A stretch of DNA of 64,000 nt from JAWPMV01 sp039819665. Its GTDB lineage: Bacteria > Bacteroidota > Bacteroidia > J057. Of this stretch, positions 8,891 to 16,508 are shown piece by piece. The translations under genes were made by a program, and so were the position numbers. How positions within the stretch are numbered: the stretch's first letter is position 1; each line of letters opens with the position of its first letter. A model generated the notes under the pieces. The model was given only the letters and a program-made list of their open reading frames with translations, was not told the origin of the DNA and ran no database searches. The DNA lies in the NCBI GenBank assembly GCA_039819665.1, contig JBCBRM010000001.1, forward strand, positions 186,001 to 250,000, in the 5' to 3' direction.

Positions 8891-9397
8891 TTATTTCTGT
8901 TTATTTATTCGGTAAAAAACGCTTGGCTTTCCATCCTCAATCTTTTTCTCTACAAACTCCATCCCTATCCTTTCTGCAAGTCTCTGAGAGATTTTATGAG
9001 GTTCATCCATAGCAGCAAGCAAGTAGGTGAAATTCAGGTCTTCAAAAGCGTATGAAACAATTTTTTGAGCGGCTTCAGTTGCAAAGCCCTGTCTGGAATA
9101 TTTCTCCAGGATGGCATACAGCAATTGAGGTTGAGGTTCTTCAAAGAAATACCATAAGCCGGCAAATCCCATGATTTCTCCACTTTTCGTATGCTGAATT
9201 TTCCAAAGGCCCCATTTATTGGTTTGAAAGAGTTGAAGATTGACCTTAAGGATATCTTCACTTTGAGATTTGGGAAGAATCTGATCATCCCAGAGATATT
9301 CCCGAATATAAGGATCGGTAAATAACTGGTGTAGGATATCCAGCTCATTTTGCTTAAATGGGCTGAGGGTTAGCCTTTGTGTTTTCAGGATAGACAT
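8891..9397 (-). CDS. GNAT family N-acetyltransferase (RimJ/RimL-like)
   Basis: A 168-residue acetyltransferase of the RimJ/RimL type, which transfers acetyl from acetyl-CoA to an amino group of protein N-termini or small molecules. It opens with TQRLTLSPF, the usual first strand and turn. The core includes GFAGLWYF (beta4) and LLYAILEKYSRQGFATEAAQ (beta5 with the acetyl-CoA pyrophosphate loop, R-Q-G-F-A-T), then AFEDLNFTYLLAAMDEPHKIS and a bulged strand region. The length is normal. Its start directly abuts the stop of the upstream gene (9398-10006) and its stop is 3 bp before the next, so the three are surely co-transcribed. The substrate cannot be deduced. Confidence 0.88.
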   Translation of the reverse strand: MSILKTQRLTLSPFKQNELDILHQLFTDPYIREYLWDDQILPKSQSEDILKVNLQLFQTNKWGLWKIQHTKSGEIMGFAGLWYFFEEPQPQLLYAILEKYSRQGFATEAAQKIVSYAFEDLNFTYLLAAMDEPHKISQRLAERIGMEFVEKKIEDGKPSVFYRINKQK

Positions 9398-10006
9398 TTA
9401 GTACATTTTTTTCTTGAGGCATAATTCATGAACGGCCTCAGCATGTTCTTTCGGACTTTTGCTATCAAAGGTTTCAAACAGGCTAAAAGTTCCCGGTGCA
9501 AAATCATAGGGATTACTACTTTCAACATAAGGTCCGGCTACGCCTGCTTCCCATTCTCCTTCATTCGCAATTTCTTTAAACTTGAATACGTAGAAATTGA
9601 GTTTCTCTTCTTTTTCTTTTATCTCATGCACAATTTCTACCTTCTTCATAAACTTGATCTTTTCCGGCCTGCTACCTAGCTCATTGGGATGCAATAGCCA
9701 ATAGACCAGGGCAGCTTCGGCACTGGAAATAAAATTGTCATATTTCTCGGGGAAAAGTTCAAGTTTATCATGTCCATCCAATACTACATAGAGAAAAGTT
9801 CGGCTAGCAGCATCTTCCGCCAATTCTCGGACCAGGGCCGGATCAGGATCTTGACCATTTTCTACAGCTTCAATTAGCGGCTTGGCTTTCTCAAAAATTT
9901 CCAAATCTCTTTTCTGTGTATTTCTTTTCAGTTTCCATTTTCGGTAAGCCACGAAAAAGAAAAGGGCACTGACTATTCCCCCCATTATGGATGCTAGCGT
10001 ACTCAT
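9398..10006 (-). CDS. Hypothetical protein with N-terminal membrane anchor
   Basis: A 202-residue protein with one hydrophobic helix at about residues 5-21 (IMGGIVSALFFFVAY) followed by a strongly basic stretch (RKWKLKRNTQKR), so the remaining 170 residues probably face the cytoplasm. The soluble part is acidic and mixed alpha/beta, with ELAEDAASRTFLYVVLDGHDKLELFPEKYDNFISS. I recognise no family. It heads an operon with a GNAT acetyltransferase and a four-helix membrane protein; the stop codon touches the next start with no gap, suggesting translational coupling. The gene lies 82 bp downstream of rpoN on the same strand and could be read from it. Confidence 0.7.
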   Translation of the reverse strand: MSTLASIMGGIVSALFFFVAYRKWKLKRNTQKRDLEIFEKAKPLIEAVENGQDPDPALVRELAEDAASRTFLYVVLDGHDKLELFPEKYDNFISSAEAALVYWLLHPNELGSRPEKIKFMKKVEIVHEIKEKEEKLNFYVFKFKEIANEGEWEAGVAGPYVESSNPYDFAPGTFSLFETFDSKSPKEHAEAVHELCLKKKMY

Positions 10007-10088
10007 ACCTTAGCTAAATTTTCAGCAAAGATAAGCAGCATTTGGGGAATGGCTTTCCCCAAAATTGAAATTGATTTGAATGAAGATG

Positions 10089-11579
10089 TTAGACTTCCTT
10101 TCTCAAGCGTGCTACGGGTACTCCCAGCTGTTCGCGGTATTTGGCGACTGTACGACGAGCAATGTTATAGCCTCTGCTCTTGAGTTGGAGGGCAATTTTG
10201 TCGTCAGATAGGGGCTTGCGCTTACTTTCTCCCGAAATGATTTCTTCCAGTGCTTTTTTGACTTCACGATTAGAGACCATGCCATCTTCCGTCTCAATTC
10301 CCTCAGTGAAAAAGAATTTTAGAGGATAAATGCCAAAGTCAGTTTGCACATATTTACTATTGGCAACCCGGGAAACAGTAGAGATATCCATCTGGATTTT
10401 TTCTGCAATGTCCTTCAGGATCATAGGTTTGAGTTTTTTCTCATCTCCACCGGAAATGAAAAACTCTTCCTGCTTGGCTGCAATTGTCTCCATCGTATTG
10501 AGGAGGGTGAATTGGCGCTGACGTATAGCATCGATAAACCACTGAGCGGCTTCGATACGAGACTTTACAAAGTCCAGGGTTTCTTTAACCGTTCCATTCT
10601 TTTTGGATTTGTCCATGCCTTTGTATTCGCTGTACATATTGATGTAGCTGCGACTTACTTTGAGGTCAGGAGCATTGCGGCTATTGAGACGAATATTGAT
10701 TTTGTTGTTTTCGGTAGTTAGGATAAAGTCCGGGATGATGTACTCATGTTTGATCGAACTTTGGGATTCACCTGGTTTGGGATTGAGTTTGGTGATTAGG
10801 TTGTAGATGTCTCTAAATTCATCTTCTGACACTCCCAGTCTTGAACGAAGTTTGGGGAAATGTTTTTTCGTCAGCTCATCGAAATATTTATCAACCAGTT
10901 TGATCGCTATCTGGATAATAGGCGTTTGAGGCTTGCGCTTCAATTGGAGTAGGAGACACTCTTGTAAGCTTCTCGCGCCCACACCCGGCGGATCGAAACG
11001 TTGAATCTTTTCCAGAACTCCTTCTACTTCTTCTGCAGTTGTAGAGATGTTCTGTCGAAAGGCCATATAGTTGACTATGGCTTTGATGGGATCAACTGAT
11101 CCACGACCCCGCAGGTATCCATCTTCGTCTATATTCCCGATGATATGTTCACCGACAACCAATTCTTTTTCTGAAAGATTGAGAAGGGAAAGCTGTTCAT
11201 CCAGAAGATCATAGAGAGATTTCATCTGAACGATGGGTGCTTCATACTCGTCTTCATCGTCTCCTCCCTGGGGCAATCGGGTACGATAATCATAGCCATC
11301 ATTGGCGAGATAATCGTCCATATTCAGGTCCTGGCTGAGCTTATCGTCTTTTTCGGCTGGAGCCGGCTCATCATCTTTGCGATCCAGGTCTTCGTACTCG
11401 TTCTTGGGCTTTTCTTCACCAAATCCCATCTGAAGGTCTTCCAGCGCAGGATTTTTCTCCAACTCCTCTTTGATTCTTTGTTCCAGGGATGCCGTAGGCA
11501 CCTGCAGCAATTTTATAAATTGAATTTGCTGAGGTGAGATTTTTTGTAGCAGTTTAAGTTGTTGATTCTGCTTTAGCAT
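10089..11579 (-). CDS. rpoN: RNA polymerase sigma-54 factor
   Basis: Alternative sigma factor that recognises -24/-12 promoters and needs AAA+ activators to open DNA. Region I (about residues 1-50) is glutamine and leucine rich (LKQNQQLKLLQKISPQQIQF). Region II (about 50-115) is acidic. The core-binding domain (about 120-300) contains IIGNIDEDGYL and RFDPPGVGARSLQECLLLQL. The HTH region is at about 380-420 (LKDIAEKIQMDISTVSRVAN), and the RpoN box ARRTVAKYRE is intact at about 474-483. The 496-residue length is normal for Bacteroidota. No hpf, ptsN or activator gene lies beside it, unlike in Proteobacteria. A short perfect palindrome sits about 115 bp upstream. Confidence 0.97.
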   Translation of the reverse strand: MLKQNQQLKLLQKISPQQIQFIKLLQVPTASLEQRIKEELEKNPALEDLQMGFGEEKPKNEYEDLDRKDDEPAPAEKDDKLSQDLNMDDYLANDGYDYRTRLPQGGDDEDEYEAPIVQMKSLYDLLDEQLSLLNLSEKELVVGEHIIGNIDEDGYLRGRGSVDPIKAIVNYMAFRQNISTTAEEVEGVLEKIQRFDPPGVGARSLQECLLLQLKRKPQTPIIQIAIKLVDKYFDELTKKHFPKLRSRLGVSEDEFRDIYNLITKLNPKPGESQSSIKHEYIIPDFILTTENNKINIRLNSRNAPDLKVSRSYINMYSEYKGMDKSKKNGTVKETLDFVKSRIEAAQWFIDAIRQRQFTLLNTMETIAAKQEEFFISGGDEKKLKPMILKDIAEKIQMDISTVSRVANSKYVQTDFGIYPLKFFFTEGIETEDGMVSNREVKKALEEIISGESKRKPLSDDKIALQLKSRGYNIARRTVAKYREQLGVPVARLRKEV

Positions 11580-12017
11580 ACCTGAGATAACCTAGATGAT
11601 TTTTTTTGTTCTACCTAATATTTAGTTCCCCTTTACGAGATACGAATTGATAACTATCTATTTTGAATCCTTTCACTGATCGGAAAAAAATCCTTCCCCA
11701 GTGGGGAAATTTCCGGAAATTCAAAGGTAAGCAACAATTTAATAATTGATGCAAGGTGAATATGAATTTAACTGTAGTGTAAGAATTATCCGGATTTAGA
11801 TCGAAAAGTAAAGCGACTACTTTACTAGACAGTTGCTCAAATGTAATTGAATCCTTTTGAGGACACTAAAATTAGAGAATTCTTTCTTTAAAACCAATTT
11901 ATGTCGAGGATAATAAAGTTTTAATGGCTTAAAATGTGCAGAAAGTGGTGTTTTTTCTATATTAAGCGCACAGACTATGAATGTGCCGCACATATTTAAC
12001 TATTTAACCTAAAAGCA
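11580..12017. other. Divergent intergenic region between rpoN and mscL
   Basis: 438 AT-rich bases with no gene visible. They must hold the promoters of both genes. A palindrome TTCCCC-AGT-GGGGAA at 11694-11708 is the only strong symmetric element and could be an operator for rpoN. No exact TAnnTTTG box is found in the expected place for either gene. Confidence 0.5.
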
Positions 12018-12422
12018 ATGATTAAAGAATTCAAGGATTTTATCATGAAAGGCAATGTCCTCGATCTGGCAGTAGCTGTGATCATCGGGGCAGCATTTGG
12101 AACAATTGTAACTTCTTTCACTAATGATATCCTTATGCCTCCCATCGGTCTTTTACTCGGTGGAGCGGATTTTAGTGATCTCGCCATTACCCTGAAAGAT
12201 GGAGTACCAGCAACTGCTACAGCTGAAGCTATTCCAGCCGTACAGATCAAGTATGGACAATTCATCAATGTAATCATCAACTTCCTGATCACTGCATTTG
12301 CAATCTTCCTCGTAGTTAAGGCTTACAATTCTACGCAAAAGCCTGCAGAAGAAGCTGCCCCAGCTGGACCCTCAAATGAAGAAGTATTATTAGCAGAAAT
12401 TCGTGACCTGCTGAAAAAATAG
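12018..12422 (+). CDS. mscL: Large-conductance mechanosensitive channel
   Basis: Inner-membrane pentameric channel that opens under membrane tension and releases solutes during hypo-osmotic shock. The N-terminal amphipathic helix MIKEFKDFIMKGNVLDLAVA leads into TM1 with the gate glycines (AVIIGAAFGTIVTSFTNDIL, about residues 18-40). The MPPIGLLL turn, a short periplasmic loop (about 50-75) and TM2 (about 76-100, QFINVIINFLITAFAIFLVV) follow, then a cytoplasmic helix bundle ending in LLAEIRDLLKK. The length of 134 is usual. The gene is monocistronic and ends in a strong terminator at 12443-12475. Confidence 0.97.
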   Translation: MIKEFKDFIMKGNVLDLAVAVIIGAAFGTIVTSFTNDILMPPIGLLLGGADFSDLAITLKDGVPATATAEAIPAVQIKYGQFINVIINFLITAFAIFLVVKAYNSTQKPAEEAAPAGPSNEEVLLAEIRDLLKK

Positions 12423-12442
12423 GTGAAACATATAATAAAAGA

Positions 12443-12475
12443 GGGGGACGATTATAAGACCGTGCCCCTTTTTTT
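12443..12475 (+). terminator. Rho-independent terminator of mscL
   Basis: Eight-base-pair stem with one G-G mismatch (GGGGGACG at 12443-12450 with CGTGCCCC at 12461-12468), a 10-nt loop and a run of seven T. It lies 21 bp after the mscL stop. Confidence 0.85.
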
Positions 12476-12495
12476 ATTTTAAATATTCAGCATAG

Positions 12496-12598
12496 CTGTC
12501 ATTGCTCTTAAAAAGAGCTAAGCAATCTCCCTAGCTCGAAAAAAGAGGATTTGATTGAAGGAGATTGCTTCTCCGGTTTTACAGGCTCACAATGACAG
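12496..12598. repeat. Palindromic intergenic repeat, family A (GTCATTG / GCAATCTCC type)
   Basis: Nested inverted repeats: outer CTGTCATTG (12496-12504) with CAATGACAG (12590-12598), inner AGCAATCTCC (12521-12530) with GGAGATTGCT (12560-12569). Both pairs are perfect. This arrangement resembles REP-like palindromes scattered in many bacterial genomes. A degenerate half copy is at 24731-24770. The remaining bases of the 12423-12770 gap hold the mscL terminator and, presumably, the promoter of the next gene. Confidence 0.75.
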
Positions 12599-12770
12599 GA
12601 AGCTTGCTTTTAATTTTGACTTAGTTTTTCCATTCTTATATCTTTCCACAACGTTCTCCGTATCTAGCAATAAGGGCGTATTTTTTACCTTCAAAACATG
12701 AGCTCAAGGAAATGAACCGATTGTGTGAAGGCATGGATATTGCTGCTCATTAATTAAAATCACTCGTACA

Positions 12771-13952
12771 ATGCCTAAGCTGTCTCGCGCTTTTCTCCTT
12801 CTCCTGACCTTTTCTTTTGGTTTTAGTACTCTCTCATCTGCACAAGGAATTGACTTTGTAGAAGGCAGTTGGGAAGAAGTCCTTAGTCTGGCTCGAAAAG
12901 AACGAAAGCTCGTTTTTCTGGATGCCTATACTACCTGGTGTGGACCCTGCAAAGCCATGGATAGAAATACCTATCCCAAATCAGAGGTGGGAGATTTCTT
13001 TGGGAAAAATTTCGTCAGCTATAAACTGGATATGGAAAAGGGAGAAGGCCCAAGAGTGGGCAGTGAATATAGTGTTTTTGCCTATCCGACTTTACTCTTT
13101 ATCAATTTTAAAGGGGAGGTAGTTCATAAAGTAATGGGATACAGAGGACCTAAAGAATTGATTGCAGAAGGAAGGACGGCTTTAAATCCTGCAAACAATA
13201 AGGCCAATATTGAATTGGAATACGAATCGGGAAATCGTGAGCCTGCGATTATCCTGGAGTATGCCATTCACCAAAAAAAATCTGGAGCTGATTATCGAGA
13301 ATATGCAGATGAATATTTCGCAACTCAGGAGGAAAAAGATTTATTGATGAAGAAAAACTGGGAAGCAATACAAGAATTGTCTCACAGCATTTCAGGCCTT
13401 GAATACCAATTCCTGACTAAGAAATATAAAAAGTTTGGAAAGGTATATGGGGAAAGAAAAGTGTTGGAGAAAATTTTTGAAGTTGCTCGTTCGGCTACCC
13501 TTGAGTCGGGACTAACAGGGAATCCAGCTAAATACAAAGCTGCCTTAACTCTGATCGAAAAACGAATCAAAGATGAAGGACAAATGGCTAACCGATTAAA
13601 AATGACCTTTACTGAGGCTCGTAAAAATTGGGAGGTATATGCAGAAAGAGCCATTTACCATTATGATACCTACAAAGTAGCGAAAGCGGAAGATTTGGAC
13701 CACTCTGCCAGCATCTTTGCCCGACACATCAAAGATCCTGGAAAATTGGAGATGGCTCTTCGTTGGACGCGTCAATCCATAGCGATAGAAAACGAAGCCT
13801 ATAATAATGAGACCCAGGCAAGGATCTTATTTAAACTGGGGCGATATGCAGAAGCCCTGCGAACGGCTAATAAAGCTCTGCAAATCGCACAGTTCAAGGA
13901 GGAGGATACGCGGAGAATTGAAGCCTTGATTGAGCAAATCAGCGAACGCTAA
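12771..13952 (+). CDS. Exported thioredoxin-fold protein with TPR-like C-terminus
   Basis: A 393-residue periplasmic protein. The signal peptide covers about residues 1-24 (LLLLTFSFGFSTLSSAQG). A thioredoxin-like domain (about 30-145) has the redox motif WCGPC at about 58-62 and the cis-proline segment AYPTLLFIN. The C-terminal 230 residues are helical and end in a TPR-like pair (LFKLGRYAEALRTANKALQIA). Proteins of this arrangement are common in Bacteroidota and are thought to act as thiol-disulfide oxidoreductases or isomerases on secreted proteins; the TPR part may bind partners. The active-site cysteines are intact. It lies alone, convergent with pdxJ, with only 6 bp between the two stops. 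Confidence 0.85.
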   Translation: MPKLSRAFLLLLTFSFGFSTLSSAQGIDFVEGSWEEVLSLARKERKLVFLDAYTTWCGPCKAMDRNTYPKSEVGDFFGKNFVSYKLDMEKGEGPRVGSEYSVFAYPTLLFINFKGEVVHKVMGYRGPKELIAEGRTALNPANNKANIELEYESGNREPAIILEYAIHQKKSGADYREYADEYFATQEEKDLLMKKNWEAIQELSHSISGLEYQFLTKKYKKFGKVYGERKVLEKIFEVARSATLESGLTGNPAKYKAALTLIEKRIKDEGQMANRLKMTFTEARKNWEVYAERAIYHYDTYKVAKAEDLDHSASIFARHIKDPGKLEMALRWTRQSIAIENEAYNNETQARILFKLGRYAEALRTANKALQIAQFKEEDTRRIEALIEQISER

Positions 13953-13958
13953 GCTAGA

Positions 13959-14675
13959 CTATTTACCAAGGCAAGCCTGATACCTTTTTATCGTTTCTTC
14001 AAAACCCAAATATAAGGCATCTCCTACGAGTGCATGTCCGATAGATACCTCAGCTAGATGAGGGACCTTTTCCGAGAAAAATGCAAGATTCTCAAGACTT
14101 AGGTCATGTCCGGCATTTACTCCTAATCCAATCTCGTGGGCAAAAGCAGCTGCCCTGGCAAAAGGCTCCACTGCTTTTTCCTTATCAATCGGAAAGCCCT
14201 CTGCATAAGGCTCGGTATAAAGTTCGATGCGTTTGGTTCCAATTTCTCGTGCTGCTTCGATCATATCCAGATCCGTCTCAATGAAGATAGAGCTTCGGAC
14301 TCCTGCAGCTTCCAGGCGCAAAATGATATCCAGAAGGTAATGTTTGTTCATTTTGGTATCCCAGCCAGCATTGGAAGTAAGTACACCCGGAGGGTCTGGA
14401 ACTAAGGTGCATTGGTCGGGTTTTACTTCTTCGATCATCTGGAGGAATGCCTCCGAAGGGTAACCTTCTACATTGAACTCAACCTTCAATACAGGTTTTA
14501 AATCATAAATATCCTGCCTTCTGGCATGTCTCTCATCGGGGCGGGGATGCAGGGTAATACCATCTGCACCAAAGGCGACACAGTCTTTGGCTACCTGAAC
14601 CAAATCGGGCTCGTTTCGCCCTCTTGAATTTCTGATCAGCGCTACTTTATTCAGATTTACACTTAAATGGGTCAT
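13959..14675 (-). CDS. pdxJ: Pyridoxine 5'-phosphate synthase
   Basis: Cytoplasmic enzyme that condenses 1-deoxy-xylulose 5-phosphate with 3-amino-2-oxopropyl phosphate to give pyridoxine 5'-phosphate, the last ring-forming step of DXP-dependent vitamin B6 synthesis. The 238-residue TIM-barrel starts LSVNLNKVALIRNSRG. It carries the active-site segment ITLHPRPDERHARRQD (about residues 40-55) and GVNAGHDLSLEN with the conserved GHDL near residue 195. Length and motifs are normal. pdxA is not nearby. It lies downstream of the htrA-like gene on the same strand but behind that gene's terminator, so it likely has its own promoter in the 79 bp gap. Confidence 0.96.
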   Translation of the reverse strand: MTHLSVNLNKVALIRNSRGRNEPDLVQVAKDCVAFGADGITLHPRPDERHARRQDIYDLKPVLKVEFNVEGYPSEAFLQMIEEVKPDQCTLVPDPPGVLTSNAGWDTKMNKHYLLDIILRLEAAGVRSSIFIETDLDMIEAAREIGTKRIELYTEPYAEGFPIDKEKAVEPFARAAAFAHEIGLGVNAGHDLSLENLAFFSEKVPHLAEVSIGHALVGDALYLGFEETIKRYQACLGK

Positions 14676-14703
14676 AGATTAGGATTAATAAGCCTGCAAA
14701 AAT

Positions 14704-14734
14704 AAAAAAGCGGATCAATTTGATCCGCTTTTTT
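14704..14734 (-). terminator. Rho-independent terminator of the htrA-like gene
   Basis: Perfect stem GCGGATCA / TGATCCGC with a 3-nt loop, flanked by A6 and T6, so it can work in both directions. It lies 20 bp after the end of the minus-strand htrA-like gene and before pdxJ. Confidence 0.85.
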
Positions 14735-14754
14735 ATCATTTCTTTTTTATGCCT

Positions 14755-16263
14755 TTACCAACTAAAGCTGAAGGAAGCCATCGCTCCTTTGCTGTAGAGG
14801 CCGCGGAAGGTGACATAATCTCCGGATTTATCAAAAGCCTCTTTGAGATCTTTGAGGCTATAAACTTTCTTACCGTCAACTTCGGTGATTACAAAGCCAT
14901 TTTGAATTCCTCCTGCTTCCATTTCTTCTCCGGCTTCCATCACCATAATTCCATTTTCAACATCAAACTCCTCATATTCACTCAATCCCAATAAACGGAA
15001 CTTACTATCCTTATATTCCAGGAATCCAAGTCGGTTTACTCTTTCCCATTCTCCTTCTATAGATTTCAGTAATACGGAGAAAAGTCTTTTTTGATTTCCT
15101 CTATAAGCAAGAATTTTAACTTTATCTCCGGGACGATATCTACTGACTTGCTCCTGAAGCTCTGAACTATTGCTCACTTCCACCTCATTTACTGAAACAA
15201 TCACGTCACCAACTCGGATGCCGGCATCATGTGCTCCCAGTTCCTGGCGAACTTCTGTAACGTAGGCACCTTTGAGCATGCTAAGGCCATGTTGTTTGGC
15301 CAAAGTAGCATTTACCTGTTGGATAGAAACTCCCAAAAAGCCTCTTTTCACTTCTTTAAAAGTGAGGAGGTCTTCCATTACTTTCTTGGCTATTGTTGCA
15401 GGTATGGCAAAAGAATAACCCGCATAGTATCCTGTACGGGAAGCAATTGCTGTATTGATACCGATTAGTTTTCCTTCTTTGTCAACCAGGGCGCCTCCGC
15501 TATTTCCTTTATTTACCGCAGCGTCTGTTTGGATAAAGGATTCTATCGCATATTTTGAGTCATTTTGAAGTAGGTTAATGTTTCTTCCTTTGGCACTCAC
15601 AATTCCCGCTGTTACGGTAGATGTGAGATCCATAGGATTGCCTACAGCCAGTACCCATTGACCTACCTGTACCTGATCAGAATCTCCGAAAGAAAGGAAA
15701 GGTAATTCTTCCCCTTTTATCTTCAATAGAGCCAGATCAGTTGCCAGATCAGTTCCGATCACTTCGGCCTTGAAACTGCGGTTGTCAAATAGAGTGATTT
15801 CTACTTCATCAGCATCTTCTATCACATGATTATTCGTAGCGATGTATCCATTAGGGGAAATGAGTACTCCCGAACCGGAAGCCATTCCCTGAGGACTTTC
15901 TCTTCTTCCATCTTCATCCAGATAGTTTCTGAAGGGATTACTGAAGAAGTCGGCATTTCTGTTGGAAGAATGCGCCTCATAGCGCGAACGGATGTGAACG
16001 ACAGCCGGGCGTGCCAGGCTAGAGGCTTGTACAAAATCAGGTAAACTAGTACCTATTGGGGCATCCTTGTCAACATTTCTTTCTGTTGTCTCTGTACTCT
16101 CAGGAATATAATGAGAGAAACTTGTGGGAAGGCTCTCTTGAGGAAAATAGTAATAGGTGGGTGTTTCGAAATAGTTCTTATAAATAAGTGCTCCAAGGGT
16201 AGAGCTAAACAACATCAAGAGAAGCGCACCTCCAGCATAGAGGGCAAATTTCTTTAAGGTCAT
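14755..16263 (-). CDS. htrA: Periplasmic serine protease of the DegP/HtrA family
   Basis: Envelope quality-control protease and chaperone. The N-terminal hydrophobic segment (about residues 8-29) acts as signal or anchor. The trypsin-like domain carries the triad His146 (IATNNHVIEDAD), Asp176 (TDLATDLALL) and Ser255 (NKGNSGGALV). A first PDZ domain is at about 300-390 (GAYVTEVRQELGAHDAGIRV) and a shorter second PDZ at about 410-495. The 502-residue length fits Bacteroidota Do-type proteases. The linker between signal and protease (about 35-75) is rich in Ser, Thr, Pro and Glu. Whether it functions like DegP, DegQ or DegS cannot be told. It ends in a terminator before pdxJ. Confidence 0.95.
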   Translation of the reverse strand: MTLKKFALYAGGALLLMLFSSTLGALIYKNYFETPTYYYFPQESLPTSFSHYIPESTETTERNVDKDAPIGTSLPDFVQASSLARPAVVHIRSRYEAHSSNRNADFFSNPFRNYLDEDGRRESPQGMASGSGVLISPNGYIATNNHVIEDADEVEITLFDNRSFKAEVIGTDLATDLALLKIKGEELPFLSFGDSDQVQVGQWVLAVGNPMDLTSTVTAGIVSAKGRNINLLQNDSKYAIESFIQTDAAVNKGNSGGALVDKEGKLIGINTAIASRTGYYAGYSFAIPATIAKKVMEDLLTFKEVKRGFLGVSIQQVNATLAKQHGLSMLKGAYVTEVRQELGAHDAGIRVGDVIVSVNEVEVSNSSELQEQVSRYRPGDKVKILAYRGNQKRLFSVLLKSIEGEWERVNRLGFLEYKDSKFRLLGLSEYEEFDVENGIMVMEAGEEMEAGGIQNGFVITEVDGKKVYSLKDLKEAFDKSGDYVTFRGLYSKGAMASFSFSW

Positions 16264-16508
16264 AATTGACGCGTTAAGGTTAACTTCTTTAATCTAACGG
16301 AAGTGCAGGTACAAGTGTTCATCCTAATATAGCTACTGAGCGCTCAAACTACAAGGATTTATCTATAGACGGTTGATGTTTATTCCTGCTCGGATGTATA
16401 GAGAGGCTGATCTTTGCATGATTTGATTGGAGGGCATTTCGTACTTTTAACATAAATATCCTCTTAAGGCGTTATTGGGGAGGATTTTGTAGAAAAAAGA
16501 GCCTGATT

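Noticed and set aside
10089..12422. Sigma-54 (-24/-12) promoters near rpoN or elsewhere
   Set aside because: No sequence with the TGGCA-N7-TTGC spacing was found upstream of genes on visual inspection.
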